From assembly GCA_006844665.1 (NCBI GenBank), contig SPJP01000140.1:1-32603 (forward strand): a stretch of 32,603 nt of DNA, given 5' to 3'. Both the position numbers and the translations under genes were made by a program. The notes under the pieces were generated by a model. It had not been told where the DNA came from and did no database searches. It worked only from the letters and a program-made list of their open reading frames with translations. The stretch is from Paracoccaceae bacterium. GTDB lineage: Bacteria; Pseudomonadota; Alphaproteobacteria; Rhodobacterales; Rhodobacteraceae. Positions 1 through 9,894 of the stretch are shown here, piece by piece (within the stretch, counting starts at the first letter, position 1; each line of letters opens with the position of its first letter).

Positions 1-14
1 CCCATTATCCCGCG

Positions 15-1043
15 ATGCCCCAACTGAAACTGCCCGCCCAAATGGCCCTCGGTGTGGCCGAAACTCTGGGGGATAAACCCTTGTGCGGCGGCTGCGGCGC
101 AAAGGTAGGCTCCGGCGCATTGGACGCGGCACTGGGCGCTTTGCCTGCCGCTCGGCGCAAAGATGTTGTGGCCTCGGCGGGGGATGATGCCGCGGTTTTG
201 CAGATCGGCGACGTGCAGCAAACCATCAGCACGGATCACCTGCGCGCCGTGACCGAGGACCCGTACCTGATGGCCCGCATCGCGATTGTGCACGCCCTTG
301 GCGATGTCTGGGCCATGGGGGCGGAGCCTCAGATCGCCCTAAGCACCGTGATTCTTCCCAGGATGAGCCCCCGGATGCAGACCGAAACACTGCGCGAAAT
401 CACCGAAGGCGCGGTGTCTATCCTTGGACCCTTAGGGGCCGAGCTTGTCGGCGGCCACACAACCATGGGGGCCGAGCTGACGATTGGCTTTACCGTGACA
501 GGCCTGACAAACGTGGCGCTGACAATCGGCAAAGCCCAAGTGGGCGACGCGCTTATCCTGACCCGGCCGGTGGGAACTGGCGTGATTTTGGCGGCTGAAA
601 TGCAGAAGCAAGCCCATGGTACAGATGTGTTGGGCATGCTGGCGAAAATGGCTCAACCCCAAGATAAAGCGACGAAAATTTTGGCTCCGATGGCAACCAC
701 CATGACCGACGTGACGGGCTTTGGGTTGCTGGGCCATCTGGCCCGCATTGCTGCAGCCTCTGGCGTGGGGGCGGCACTGCACAAGGATGCTGTTCCGATC
801 TATCCAGGCGCTTTGGAACTGTCCAAATCAGGTGTGCGTTCTTCGCTGTACCCTAGCAACCGGTCCCAATTGCCGGATGTGGACGATACATCGGCGCGGG
901 ACAAATTGTTGTTTGATCCCCAAACATGCGGCGGATTGCTGGCCAGCGTTCCGGCCGATCATGCTGAAAAGATTTGCCAGCAAATCGAAGGGGCCACTGT
1001 GGTTGGCTATATTACCGATGGGTTCGGCGTTACAGTTCAGTAA
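15..1043 (+). CDS. selD: Selenide, water dikinase (SelD); possibly the C-terminal part of an oxidoreductase-SelD fusion truncated by the window edge
   Basis: N-terminal CGGCGAKVG (Cys/Lys active-site motif), GDDAAV, HALGDVWAMGAEP, GGHTTMGAELTIGF. The frame remains open from the ATG at 15 back to base 3 (HYPA-M). Confidence 0.93.
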   Translation: MPQLKLPAQMALGVAETLGDKPLCGGCGAKVGSGALDAALGALPAARRKDVVASAGDDAAVLQIGDVQQTISTDHLRAVTEDPYLMARIAIVHALGDVWAMGAEPQIALSTVILPRMSPRMQTETLREITEGAVSILGPLGAELVGGHTTMGAELTIGFTVTGLTNVALTIGKAQVGDALILTRPVGTGVILAAEMQKQAHGTDVLGMLAKMAQPQDKATKILAPMATTMTDVTGFGLLGHLARIAAASGVGAALHKDAVPIYPGALELSKSGVRSSLYPSNRSQLPDVDDTSARDKLLFDPQTCGGLLASVPADHAEKICQQIEGATVVGYITDGFGVTVQ

Positions 1044-2073
1044 GCGCGTGTTCGATCCGGCCTGCCAAATGCTCTAGCGCAGGGTGGTCCAGTTTTTGGG
1101 TGTCCAGCACAATTTCAGCTGCGCCCCTGCGCTGTTTGCCATAGCGCGGGTCGTAATGTTGGGTAATCAGCTCTGCCACGAAATCCCGGAAAGCGCCTTC
1201 GGCAACATAGCCCCGCCACCGCGATATGGTGTCGGCCTTATGCATCGGACGCAGGGCGTCGATCCCCTCAGCCAGCCCGGCCGGGTTTGCCCATAGGTCG
1301 GTATAGGCCGTGGTCAGATAGTCAGTCCGCGCCTCGACCGGGGCAGTTATGGTGATCCGGGGCGCATCCAACATTTTCTTCCAAATCGAAGGCGGCACAC
1401 TTCGCGCGCCGACCTTGCTGCTTTCCGCCTCGATCACCACGGGGCGGGCAGGGTCAAACCCGGACATGGCGTTCGCCAAGATCCCTTCGAACATCTTTTG
1501 CGACGGCTGCCCGCCGGCCCGTGCCCCAAAGGCAGAGCCTCGGTGATTTGCGGCCCCTTCCAGATCCAGCACCTGCACCCCGCGCTGGGCCAATAGCGCC
1601 AACAGATCGGTCTTGGCAGTGCCTGTATTACCGTCCAGCAGGACAACAGGGCAGGGAAACGGCGTGTCATAACAGGCCGCATTTACCAAGCGACGATAGG
1701 CTTTGTAGCCGCCTTGCACCGTGTCCGCACGCCAGCCGATTTGGGTCAGGTAATTGGCAAATGCCCCAGATCGCTGACCGCCGCGCCAGCAATAGACCAA
1801 GGGTTTCCAGGCACCGTCCATGTCTGACAAAGGGCCGTCCAAATGGTCAGCGATATTGCGCGCCACCATCGCCGCCCCGATTTTACGCGCGCGAAACCGG
1901 CTGTCCTGCACATAAATCGTGCCCACAATGGCCCGTTCTTCGTTGGATAGTGAGGGCAGGTTAATCGCGCCGGGAATGTGGTCTTCGGCAAATTCAGCTG
2001 GGGATCTTGCGTCAATCAGCTGGTCGAACGGCAGTGTCAGCAGGTCTGATAAACCGTTCAGGGTTAAGGGCAT
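1030..2073 (-). CDS. mnmH: tRNA 2-selenouridine synthase (MnmH/SelU), rhodanese plus P-loop domains
   Basis: Rhodanese domain with YCWRGGQRSG, followed by GNTGTAKT P-loop-like motif and DLEGAANHRGSAFG typical of MnmH. Confidence 0.95.
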   Translation of the reverse strand: MPLTLNGLSDLLTLPFDQLIDARSPAEFAEDHIPGAINLPSLSNEERAIVGTIYVQDSRFRARKIGAAMVARNIADHLDGPLSDMDGAWKPLVYCWRGGQRSGAFANYLTQIGWRADTVQGGYKAYRRLVNAACYDTPFPCPVVLLDGNTGTAKTDLLALLAQRGVQVLDLEGAANHRGSAFGARAGGQPSQKMFEGILANAMSGFDPARPVVIEAESSKVGARSVPPSIWKKMLDAPRITITAPVEARTDYLTTAYTDLWANPAGLAEGIDALRPMHKADTISRWRGYVAEGAFRDFVAELITQHYDPRYGKQRRGAAEIVLDTQKLDHPALEHLAGRIEHALTEL

Positions 2074-2982
2074 TTACTGGCCTCTCGATAAATGGCTTTC
2101 GCCTCGGGCGGCAGACAGTGCGATCTGTTTCTGACGCTCGCGGAACCGTTCTCGGTCCGCTTCGCTGTGTTCGGGCAGGCAGTTGTGGCAGCTAACGCCC
2201 ATTTCGTATTCCGGGCGGTCCATGTCGGCGGGTTCTATCGGGCGACGGCAGGCGCGGCACAGGATGTGTTCGCCTTCGGCCAAGCCGTGTGTCACCGAAA
2301 CCCGTTCGTCAAACACGAAACATGCACCGTCCCACAGGCTTTCCTCTTCCGGGACTTCCTCCAGATACTTCAAGATGCCGCCTTTCAAGTGATAGACGTC
2401 CTCTATCCCCTGGCCCATCAGGTAGTTCGTTGATTTTTCACACCGAATCCCGCCAGTGCAGAACATCGCGATCCGTTTGTTGTGAAAGCGGTCTTTGTTT
2501 TCCTGCCACCATTCGGGGAAATCGCGGAACGTGTCTGTTTGGGGGTCAATCGCGCCGCGAAACGTGCCGATGGACACCTCGTAATCATTGCGCGTGTCAA
2601 TCACAGCCACGTCGGGCGCGGATATCAGGTCGTTCCATTCGCTGGGCGTTACATATTGGCCAACAGCGCAGGTTGGGTCGACATCGGGCTGACCCATTGT
2701 CACGATCTCTCGCTTTTGGCGAACCTTCAGGCGGCCAAAGGGCATCTCGCTGGCGGCACTTTCTTTCCAGTCCAGCGTATCAAACCCGGGCAAGCCCTTG
2801 ATATAACGGATAACGGCGTCAATCGCGGCGCGGGATCCGGCGATAGTGCCATTGATGCCCTCCTTGGCAACCAGCAAGGATCCTCGGACCCCTTGGTCAG
2901 TGGCAAACTCGCGTAGATCTGGGATAATCGCCTCGGGATCAGGGACGCGGGTGAAGTGATATAAAGCTGCAACGGTGATCAT
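2074..2982 (-). CDS. trhO: tRNA uridine(34) hydroxylase / rhodanese-family protein (TrhO/YceA)
   Basis: MITVAALYHFTRVPDP start, MFCTGGIRCEKSTNYL rhodanese Cys motif, C-terminal Cys pairs (CRAC, CHNC). The ORF track extends to 3159, but the conserved start is at 2982. Confidence 0.92.
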   Translation of the reverse strand: MITVAALYHFTRVPDPEAIIPDLREFATDQGVRGSLLVAKEGINGTIAGSRAAIDAVIRYIKGLPGFDTLDWKESAASEMPFGRLKVRQKREIVTMGQPDVDPTCAVGQYVTPSEWNDLISAPDVAVIDTRNDYEVSIGTFRGAIDPQTDTFRDFPEWWQENKDRFHNKRIAMFCTGGIRCEKSTNYLMGQGIEDVYHLKGGILKYLEEVPEEESLWDGACFVFDERVSVTHGLAEGEHILCRACRRPIEPADMDRPEYEMGVSCHNCLPEHSEADRERFRERQKQIALSAARGESHLSRGQ

Positions 2983-3007
2983 GGGACGCCAGATACGCCG
3001 TTGCGCC

Positions 3008-3038
3008 GCCTGCGGCAAGGCGTAGGGTAGCCGCAGGC
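3008..3038. repeat. Perfect 9-bp inverted repeat (GCCTGCGGC / GCCGCAGGC, 13-nt loop) in the trhO-pncA divergent intergenic region
   Basis: Read directly: GCCTGCGGC 3008-3016 and GCCGCAGGC 3030-3038. Confidence 0.85.
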
Positions 3039-3055
3039 AAAAGACGGAGGCCCCA

Positions 3056-3658
3056 ATGGCACATGCCCTACTTGTGATAGACGTACAGAATGATTTTTGT
3101 CCCGGTGGGGCCCTGGCTGTAGAAGGCGGCCACGAAATTGTGGACGGCATCAACGCCATGACCCCCGATTTTGACGCGGTGATCTATACCCAAGACTGGC
3201 ACCCGGCGGGGCATTCTTCGTTCGCGTCCAGCCATGACGGGGCCGAGGTCATGAGCGTGGTTGATTTCCCCTACGGCCCGCAAGTGCTGTGGCCTGATCA
3301 CTGCATTCAAGGCAGCACTGGCGCTGACCTACATGCCGGACTGGACGCAAAATGTGCCGAATTGATTATCCGCAAAGGGTTTAACACCGCGCTGGACAGC
3401 TATTCGGCCTTCTTTGAAAACGACCACAAGACGCCGACAGGGCTGGAAGGGTATTGCCGCACCCGGGGCATCGACACGCTGACAATGGTCGGGCTGGCCA
3501 CGGATTTCTGCGTGGCCTATTCTGCAGTGGATGCGGCCAAGCTGGGCTTTGACGTGACCGTTCGCCTGGACCTGTGCCGCGCAATTGATTTCGCCGGATC
3601 GCTGGACAAAGCCAAGGCAGATATGGTTGCTGCGGGCGTGCGCTTGTCTTCAGGCTAG
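3056..3658 (+). CDS. pncA: Nicotinamidase / isochorismatase family (PncA)
   Basis: LLVIDVQNDFCPGGAL, TQDWHPAGHSSF, GLATDFCVAYSAVDA; upstream ACGGAGG. Confidence 0.93.
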   Translation: MAHALLVIDVQNDFCPGGALAVEGGHEIVDGINAMTPDFDAVIYTQDWHPAGHSSFASSHDGAEVMSVVDFPYGPQVLWPDHCIQGSTGADLHAGLDAKCAELIIRKGFNTALDSYSAFFENDHKTPTGLEGYCRTRGIDTLTMVGLATDFCVAYSAVDAAKLGFDVTVRLDLCRAIDFAGSLDKAKADMVAAGVRLSSG

Positions 3659-3674
3659 GAATAAAGGACTTCTC

Positions 3675-4964
3675 ATGGATATCGCTTCTCGGGTCTATAA
3701 TCATAAATGGAAAATCGACCCGATCGTGCGGTCCTTGATTGATACGGATTTCTACAAGCTGCTGATGTGTCAGTCGGTGTTTCGCAACAATCCGACAACC
3801 AATGTCACGTTCAGCCTGATCAACAGATCCAAGCATATCCCACTGGCCAATCTGATTGACGAGGGCGAGCTGCGCGAGCAGTTGGATCACATCCGGTCCC
3901 TATCCCTAAGCCGGGGCGAAAGCACCTGGATGCGCGGCAACCTGTTTTACGGCAAGCGTCAGATGTTCCGGCCTGATTTCATGGATTGGTTCGAAAATCT
4001 GCGCCTGCCTGACTATCACCTAGAACGCCGCGGCGACCAGTACGAGCTGACGTTTGAGGGCACCTGGCCCGAAGTCATGTTGTGGGAAATTCCAGCGCTG
4101 TCTGTGTTGATGGAACTGCGCGGCCGTGCCGTGCTGGCTGATATGGGCCGGTTCGAGTTGCAGGTGCTATACGCCCGCGCCACGACCAAGCTTTGGGAAA
4201 AGGTCGAACAGCTGCGCAGCTTGGATAATCTGCGTATCGCCGATTTCGGAACCCGGCGGCGGCATTCGTTTTTGTGGCAGGATTGGTGCGTTCAGGCGAT
4301 GTCCGAAGGTCTGGGCGAAAAGTTCGTCGGCACCTCGAACTGTCTGATCGCTATGCGCCGAGAGGTCGAGGCCATCGGCACCAACGCCCATGAATTGCCA
4401 ATGATCTATGCAGCATTGGCGCAGGACGACGCGGCCTTGGCCCTGTCGCCCTATGACGTTCTGGCCGATTGGCAAGAAGAACATGATGGCAACCTGCGGA
4501 TCATTCTGCCCGATACCTATGGCACCGAAGGCTTCTTGCGCCGCGCGCCAGACTGGCTGGCAACCTGGACCGGTATCCGCATTGACAGCGGCGATCCGGC
4601 CAAGGGCGCGGAAATCGCGATCAAGTGGTGGCAGGACCGGGGCGAAGATCCAACCAAGAAACTGGTCATCTTTTCCGATGGGTTGGACGTGGCCAAAATA
4701 CCGGAGCTACACGCTCAGTTCCAAGGCCGGGCGCGGGTGTCCTTTGGCTGGGGCACGTTGCTGACAAATGACTTCCGGGGCCTAGTGCCGAATGACGACT
4801 TGTCGCCGTTCTCGCTGGTGTGCAAGGCGGTTTCGGCCAACGGCACACCGACCGTCAAGCTTAGCGACAACCCCAACAAAGCTATGGGCCCCAAGGATGA
4901 GATCGAGCGCTATAAGCGGGTGTTTGGTGTCGGTGACCAATCTGCTCAAGACGTGATTGTCTAA
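3675..4964 (+). CDS. pncB: Nicotinate phosphoribosyltransferase
   Basis: DPIVRSLIDTDFYKLLMCQSVF, RRRHSFLWQDW, GTSNCLIA, RIDSGDPAKGAE. Start chosen at the MDIASRV Met, not the ORF-track start 3585. Confidence 0.94.
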   Translation: MDIASRVYNHKWKIDPIVRSLIDTDFYKLLMCQSVFRNNPTTNVTFSLINRSKHIPLANLIDEGELREQLDHIRSLSLSRGESTWMRGNLFYGKRQMFRPDFMDWFENLRLPDYHLERRGDQYELTFEGTWPEVMLWEIPALSVLMELRGRAVLADMGRFELQVLYARATTKLWEKVEQLRSLDNLRIADFGTRRRHSFLWQDWCVQAMSEGLGEKFVGTSNCLIAMRREVEAIGTNAHELPMIYAALAQDDAALALSPYDVLADWQEEHDGNLRIILPDTYGTEGFLRRAPDWLATWTGIRIDSGDPAKGAEIAIKWWQDRGEDPTKKLVIFSDGLDVAKIPELHAQFQGRARVSFGWGTLLTNDFRGLVPNDDLSPFSLVCKAVSANGTPTVKLSDNPNKAMGPKDEIERYKRVFGVGDQSAQDVIV

Positions 4965-4977
4965 AGCAAAGCGCTTG

Positions 4978-4998
4978 GCGGGCCGGTTCTAGGCCCGC
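4978..4998. terminator. Stem-loop between convergent pncB and dxs (GCGGGCC-ggttcta-GGCCCGC)
   Basis: Perfect 7-bp GC-rich stem. The loop contains the dxs stop codon (4989-4991). No clear T-tract, so terminator function is uncertain. Confidence 0.45.
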
Positions 4999-6914
4999 TT
5001 GCCAATGGTCTCGATCCCTAGAACGTTCAGGACTTTAGCTTCGATGTCGGACGCATTTAGTCCTGCAATATCATACATATGCTTGGGCCCGGCCTGGTCA
5101 ATATAAGTGTCGGGCAGCACCATGGACCGGAATTTTAGGCCGCTGTCAAAAACAGCCTCGTCAGCCAGCAGCTGCGCCACATGGGATCCGAACCCGCCCA
5201 CTGCTCCCTCTTCAATCGTGATCAGCGCGTCATGATCTGCGGCCAGTTTCAGGATCATCTTGCGGTCCAGCGGTTTGGCAAAACGCGCGTCAGCAATGGT
5301 TGGGGTGATGCCCTTGGCGGCCAGGCTTTCGCAGGCCTCGCGTACCTCGGTCAGGCGTGTGCCAAAAGACAGGATCGCCACGGACTTGCCGTCCTGAATG
5401 ATGCGGCCCTTGCCGATTTCCAGAACCTCGCCCTGTTCAGGCAGATCGCAACCCACGCCTTCGCCCCGCGGGAAGCGGAACGCGATTGGGCCATCGTCAT
5501 AGGCCACGGCGGTGGCAACCATATGCTTTAGCTCGGCCTCGTCAGCGGCGGCCATCACGACCATATTGGGCAGGGCGGTCATATAGCCGATATCAAACGA
5601 TCCCGCATGGGTTGGCCCGTCGGACCCAACCAAACCAGCGCGATCGATGGCAAAGCGCACCGGCAGGTTCTGCAAGGCGACATCATGGACCACCTGATCA
5701 TAGCCACGTTGCAAAAAGGTCGAATACATAGTGCAGAACGGCTTCATTCCGCCCGCCGCCAAGGCCGCGCAAAAGGTCACGCCATGTTGTTCCGCAATGC
5801 CTACGTCAAAGCAGCGGCTGGCATAGCGTTTGGCAAACAGATCCAGTCCGGTGCCCGTGGGCATGGCCGCTGTGACCGCTACGATCCGAGGATCGCGCGC
5901 GGCTTCGTCAATCAACGCGTCGGCGAACACTTTGGTATAGCTGGGCGCGTTGGATGGGGCCTTCTTTTGCTTGCCTGTCACCAGATCGAACTGAACCGTC
6001 GCATGACCGCGATCGTGGGCGGCTTCGGCCGGGGCATAGCCTTTGCCCTTTTTGGTGATAGCGTGGATCAGGATCGGCCCGTCGGCGCGGTCTTTGACAG
6101 TGCGCAAAACGTTCAGCAATTGGTCCATGTCGTGGCCGTCGATGGGGCCCAGATAGGAAAAGCCCAGCTCCTCGAACAAAGTGCCGCCAACGGTCATGCC
6201 TTTCAGCATTTCCTTGGCGCGCTTGGCTCCTTCTTGGAACGGCGGCGGAAGCAGGCTAACAGCGCCCTTGGCCGCGGCCTTCAGATCTTGGAACGGCGCG
6301 CCTGCATATAGTCGGCTTAGATAGCTGGACATGGCCCCGACGGGGGGTGCGATGCTCATTTCATTGTCGTTCAGGATCACGATCAGGCGTTTGTTCAGAT
6401 GCCCGGCATTGTTCAACGCCTCATATGCCATGCCTGCACTTAGGGCGCCATCGCCGATCACCGCAATCGCGTCGCCCAGTCCTTCGGGGCAATTGCCCCC
6501 CAGATCACGGGCCACGGCAAACCCAAGCGCCGCGCTGATCGAGGTCGAACTATGAGCCGCCCCAAACGGGTCAAACGCGCTTTCGTCACGCTTGGTAAAC
6601 CCGCTTAGCCCGCCCTGCATCCGCAAGGTCCGGATCCGGTCGCGGCGTCCGGTCAGGATTTTATGCGGATAGCACTGGTGGGACACGTCCCAAATAATCT
6701 TGTCTTTCGGGGTGTCGAACACGGCATGCAGGGCCACGGTCAGCTCGACCACACCCAGACCCGCGCCCAAATGCCCGCCGGTAACAGACACAGCGCTGAT
6801 GGTTTCAGCACGCAGATCATGGGCCACGCCGGTCAGCTCGGCATCCGACATCTGCTTTAGATCCGCAGGCAGTTTCACACGATCTAGAAACGGTGTGGTA
6901 GGGCGTTCAGACAT
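4989..6914 (-). CDS. dxs: 1-deoxy-D-xylulose-5-phosphate synthase
   Basis: [18 protein letters not shown] (TPP motif), [21 protein letters not shown], full length 641 aa. Confidence 0.96.
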   Translation of the reverse strand: MSERPTTPFLDRVKLPADLKQMSDAELTGVAHDLRAETISAVSVTGGHLGAGLGVVELTVALHAVFDTPKDKIIWDVSHQCYPHKILTGRRDRIRTLRMQGGLSGFTKRDESAFDPFGAAHSSTSISAALGFAVARDLGGNCPEGLGDAIAVIGDGALSAGMAYEALNNAGHLNKRLIVILNDNEMSIAPPVGAMSSYLSRLYAGAPFQDLKAAAKGAVSLLPPPFQEGAKRAKEMLKGMTVGGTLFEELGFSYLGPIDGHDMDQLLNVLRTVKDRADGPILIHAITKKGKGYAPAEAAHDRGHATVQFDLVTGKQKKAPSNAPSYTKVFADALIDEAARDPRIVAVTAAMPTGTGLDLFAKRYASRCFDVGIAEQHGVTFCAALAAGGMKPFCTMYSTFLQRGYDQVVHDVALQNLPVRFAIDRAGLVGSDGPTHAGSFDIGYMTALPNMVVMAAADEAELKHMVATAVAYDDGPIAFRFPRGEGVGCDLPEQGEVLEIGKGRIIQDGKSVAILSFGTRLTEVREACESLAAKGITPTIADARFAKPLDRKMILKLAADHDALITIEEGAVGGFGSHVAQLLADEAVFDSGLKFRSMVLPDTYIDQAGPKHMYDIAGLNASDIEAKVLNVLGIETIGKRA

Positions 6915-6942
6915 GGGTCTTCCTTACAGCATCCAAAGCACG

Positions 6943-7815
6943 CTAGGCGTCTCGGGTTACGATATAGCGCGCCAGATCACGTAATGTCTGCGCTTTTTCG
7001 CCATAGGTCGAAATTGCCGCTTCGGCCTCGTCCACCAAAGCGCGGGCACGGGCGCGTGCGGGTTCCAGGCCAAGCAGGGAAACAAAGGTCGCTTTCCCAG
7101 CATTCGCATCTTTTTGCAAACGTTTCCCGGCCTTGGCGGCATCGCCTTCAACGTCCAGAATGTCATCGGCGATCTGAAAGGCCAGACCTATTGCGCGGGA
7201 ATAGTGTTCCATCGGCCCCAAAGGCGTTTTGGCTAGCCGAGCTCCCGCTGTCGCCGACCATTCGATCAACGCGCCGGTCTTTCCAGCCTGCAAACGGGTG
7301 ATTTGCGCTAAATCCAAGGGCGCATCGGCGCTTTCAGCCTCGATATCAAGGGCTTGCCCAAGAACCATGCCTTGAGCGCCCGCGCCCTTCGCAAGGCTGA
7401 ACACCAGATCCAACCGCACGGCGCTGTCTGGGTGGGTGCGTTCATCGGCTAAAATCTGGAAGGCCAGGGTTTGTAGGGCGTCCCCTACCAGAATGCCCAC
7501 GGCCTCGTCCCATTTCACATGGACGGTCGGCTGGCCCCGTCGCAGATCGTCGTCATCCATGGCGGGCAGGTCATCATGCACCAAGCTATAGGCGTGCAAA
7601 GCCTCGATCGCGCAGGCCGCGTGGATCGCCTGCGATTCTGGCACGTCAAACAAGGCCGCGCTTTCCAGCACCAGAAATCCGCGCAAGCGTTTGCCCCCAA
7701 GGGTCGCGTAACGCATGCCTTGGGCGATGGTATCATCACCAAACTGGGCCAGATGGTCGGTCAAGGCGCTTGCGATCTGGTCTTGTGCAGCGCCTAGTCT
7801 TGTCTTGAAGCTCAC
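6943..7815 (-). CDS. ispA: Polyprenyl synthetase, probably geranyl/farnesyl diphosphate synthase
   Basis: GGKRLRGFLVL, DDLPAMDDDDLRRG (first Asp-rich motif), LAFQIADDILDVEGD (second). Confidence 0.93.
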   Translation of the reverse strand: MSFKTRLGAAQDQIASALTDHLAQFGDDTIAQGMRYATLGGKRLRGFLVLESAALFDVPESQAIHAACAIEALHAYSLVHDDLPAMDDDDLRRGQPTVHVKWDEAVGILVGDALQTLAFQILADERTHPDSAVRLDLVFSLAKGAGAQGMVLGQALDIEAESADAPLDLAQITRLQAGKTGALIEWSATAGARLAKTPLGPMEHYSRAIGLAFQIADDILDVEGDAAKAGKRLQKDANAGKATFVSLLGLEPARARARALVDEAEAAISTYGEKAQTLRDLARYIVTRDA

Positions 7816-8054
7816 TGGTCGGCGAAAGGCTTGGTGCCTGTGGGCGCGCCATCCGCGCTTAGCGTGATCTGGCTGACCTTTTCTTCGGCCTCTTTCAGCT
7901 TTTCTTCACAGTGGGCTTTCAGCTCTGCACCGCGCTCATACAGCTTGATGCTGTCTTCCAAGGCAACGTCGCCTTGTTCCAAACGGGACACGACCTGCTC
8001 TAGCTCGGCCATTGCGGCTTCGAAGCTTAGTTCCGAAACGGGAGGTGTAGTCAT
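7812..8054 (-). CDS. xseB: Exodeoxyribonuclease VII small subunit
   Basis: SFEAAMAELEQVVSRLEQGDVALEDSIKLYERGAELKAHCEEKLKEAEEKV; 4-bp overlap with the ispA start. Confidence 0.95.
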   Translation of the reverse strand: MTTPPVSELSFEAAMAELEQVVSRLEQGDVALEDSIKLYERGAELKAHCEEKLKEAEEKVSQITLSADGAPTGTKPFADQ

Positions 8055-8980
8055 AAGGCGCGCTCCTTCAGGACGGTTACATGGGCGGCAGCGCTGGCTG
8101 CGAGCGCAGGCAAATCATATCCGCCCTCCAAAGTCGAGACGATCCGCCCGTCTGCGCTGTGATCGGCCAAATCACACAGGCGTTCGGTGATCCAGGTGAA
8201 ATCCTCGGTCTCCAGCTCCATCTGGGCCAGGGGGTCGGCCCTGTGGGCGTCAAACCCGGCCGAGATCATGACCAGCTGCGGCGCGTAGTCATGCAGCATG
8301 GTTAGTACGTCACGTTCATAAGTGGCGCGGAATGTGGCCGATCCAGTGCCGGGAGCGAAGGGGATGTTCATGATCTGCCCGTGGACGCCGGTTTCATGGG
8401 CCGCACCCGATCCGGGCCATAGCGGCATTTGGTGGCTGGACACAAAGCGCAAACGGTCATCCGACCAGATCAGATCCGCCGTGCCGTTGCCGTGATGGAC
8501 GTCGAAATCGACAATCGCCACGCGGTCTAGCCCGTGGTGATCCAGTGCCCTTTTGGCCGCAATGGCGATATTGCCGAACAAACAGAACCCCATGGGCGTT
8601 TCGCGTTCCGCGTGGTGGCCCGGCGGGCGCGTGGCGACAAAAGCGTTCTGAGCCTGGCCGCCCAGCACCAGATCCACGGCTGCACAATTGCCCCCCACAG
8701 CGTGGCGAGCGGCGGTCAAAGTATCGGGTGACATGGTGGTATCGGCATCCAGTGCGACCAACCCCTGTTCCGGAACCGCACTTTCCAGCGCGTCCAGATA
8801 GGTTTGGGGATGGCACTGCAGGATATCGGCCGTGTGGGCATCCGGGGCCTGCAGACGCATCAGGCCTTGGATCCCGTCCAACGCATCGCCAATCACCTTG
8901 ATCCGGGCGATCTGTTCGGGATGTCCCGGCGGCATCTGATGGGCCAGGGACGAAGGGTGGGTATACAGCGCTGTTGTCAT
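8051..8980 (-). CDS. Histone deacetylase family protein (AcuC/HDAC-like)
   Basis: RPPGHHAERETPMGFCLFGNIA, DFDVHHGNGT, SAGFDAHRADPL, EGGYDL. Confidence 0.93.
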   Translation of the reverse strand: MTTALYTHPSSLAHQMPPGHPEQIARIKVIGDALDGIQGLMRLQAPDAHTADILQCHPQTYLDALESAVPEQGLVALDADTTMSPDTLTAARHAVGGNCAAVDLVLGGQAQNAFVATRPPGHHAERETPMGFCLFGNIAIAAKRALDHHGLDRVAIVDFDVHHGNGTADLIWSDDRLRFVSSHQMPLWPGSGAAHETGVHGQIMNIPFAPGTGSATFRATYERDVLTMLHDYAPQLVMISAGFDAHRADPLAQMELETEDFTWITERLCDLADHSADGRIVSTLEGGYDLPALAASAAAHVTVLKERAL

Positions 8981-9828
8981 AGGCTCGCTTTCAAAAGGGC
9001 TGCCAAGCCGTCGCGATAGGTTGGGTATAGCAGCTTTACGCCCAGCTCGGACTTGATCCGGTCATTCCGGCACCGCTTGGATTCCGCATAAAAGGACCGC
9101 GCCATGGGGGTGAATTCGGCTTCTTCAAACGGGATGCCGGGGGGCACAGGCAGGCCCAGCAGTTCGGCGGCATGGGCGATCACGTCTTGGGGCGGGGCCG
9201 GATCATCGTCGCAGACATTGTAGATCCCGCCAGGGTTCGGCTGGCTGATCGAGGCCAAAAGCACCTGCGCGATGTCTTCCACATGAGTCCGGCTGAACAC
9301 TTGGTTGAGCTTGATTATGCGCCGCGCCGTGCCTGACCGAACCTTGGCAAAAGGCCCACGCCCGGGGCCGTAAATGCCTGCAAGGCGAAAGATATGCAGC
9401 GGAATGTCCAAGCCTTGCCACTGAGTTTCCGCCAAAACCCGCATCCGCCCGCGTTTGGTCGCCGGATGGAGCGGTGTATTTTCGTCTACCCAGCCGCCCT
9501 GATGGTCGCCGTAAACGCCGGTCGTCGACAGATAGCCCACCCATTTGGCGGGCGCTGCCGCGATCTGGGCGCCGTAAGCGTGAAAAATAGGGTCGCCTCC
9601 CGCATTCGGCGAAACCGACAGCAGAATATGGCTGGCCTGGGCGATAGCGTCCGTCAGATCATCGCCGCCCTCATCTGCCGACCAGATCAGTGGCTCGACC
9701 CCCAATGCGCGCAGTTTTTTGGCCTTTTCCGCGCTGCGCGTCGTGCCGATGATGCGCCAATCGGGCAGTTGTCGGGCCAGCGCTTGGGCCGAATACCCGT
9801 GGCCTATGGAAAGAAGCGTTTTTGTCAT
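8977..9828 (-). CDS. SDR / NAD(P)-dependent epimerase-like protein
   Basis: N-terminal LLSIGHGYSAQALARQL Rossmann-like motif, GYLSTTGVYGDHQGGWVDE, FRLAGIYGPGRGP. Confidence 0.85.
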   Translation of the reverse strand: MTKTLLSIGHGYSAQALARQLPDWRIIGTTRSAEKAKKLRALGVEPLIWSADEGGDDLTDAIAQASHILLSVSPNAGGDPIFHAYGAQIAAAPAKWVGYLSTTGVYGDHQGGWVDENTPLHPATKRGRMRVLAETQWQGLDIPLHIFRLAGIYGPGRGPFAKVRSGTARRIIKLNQVFSRTHVEDIAQVLLASISQPNPGGIYNVCDDDPAPPQDVIAHAAELLGLPVPPGIPFEEAEFTPMARSFYAESKRCRNDRIKSELGVKLLYPTYRDGLAALLKASL

Positions 9829-9894
9829 GGCCGCAAGATGGCGGCTTGGGCCAACAGGTGCAAGCCAAGCCGGATCATTTCCTGGTCAAAGAAG

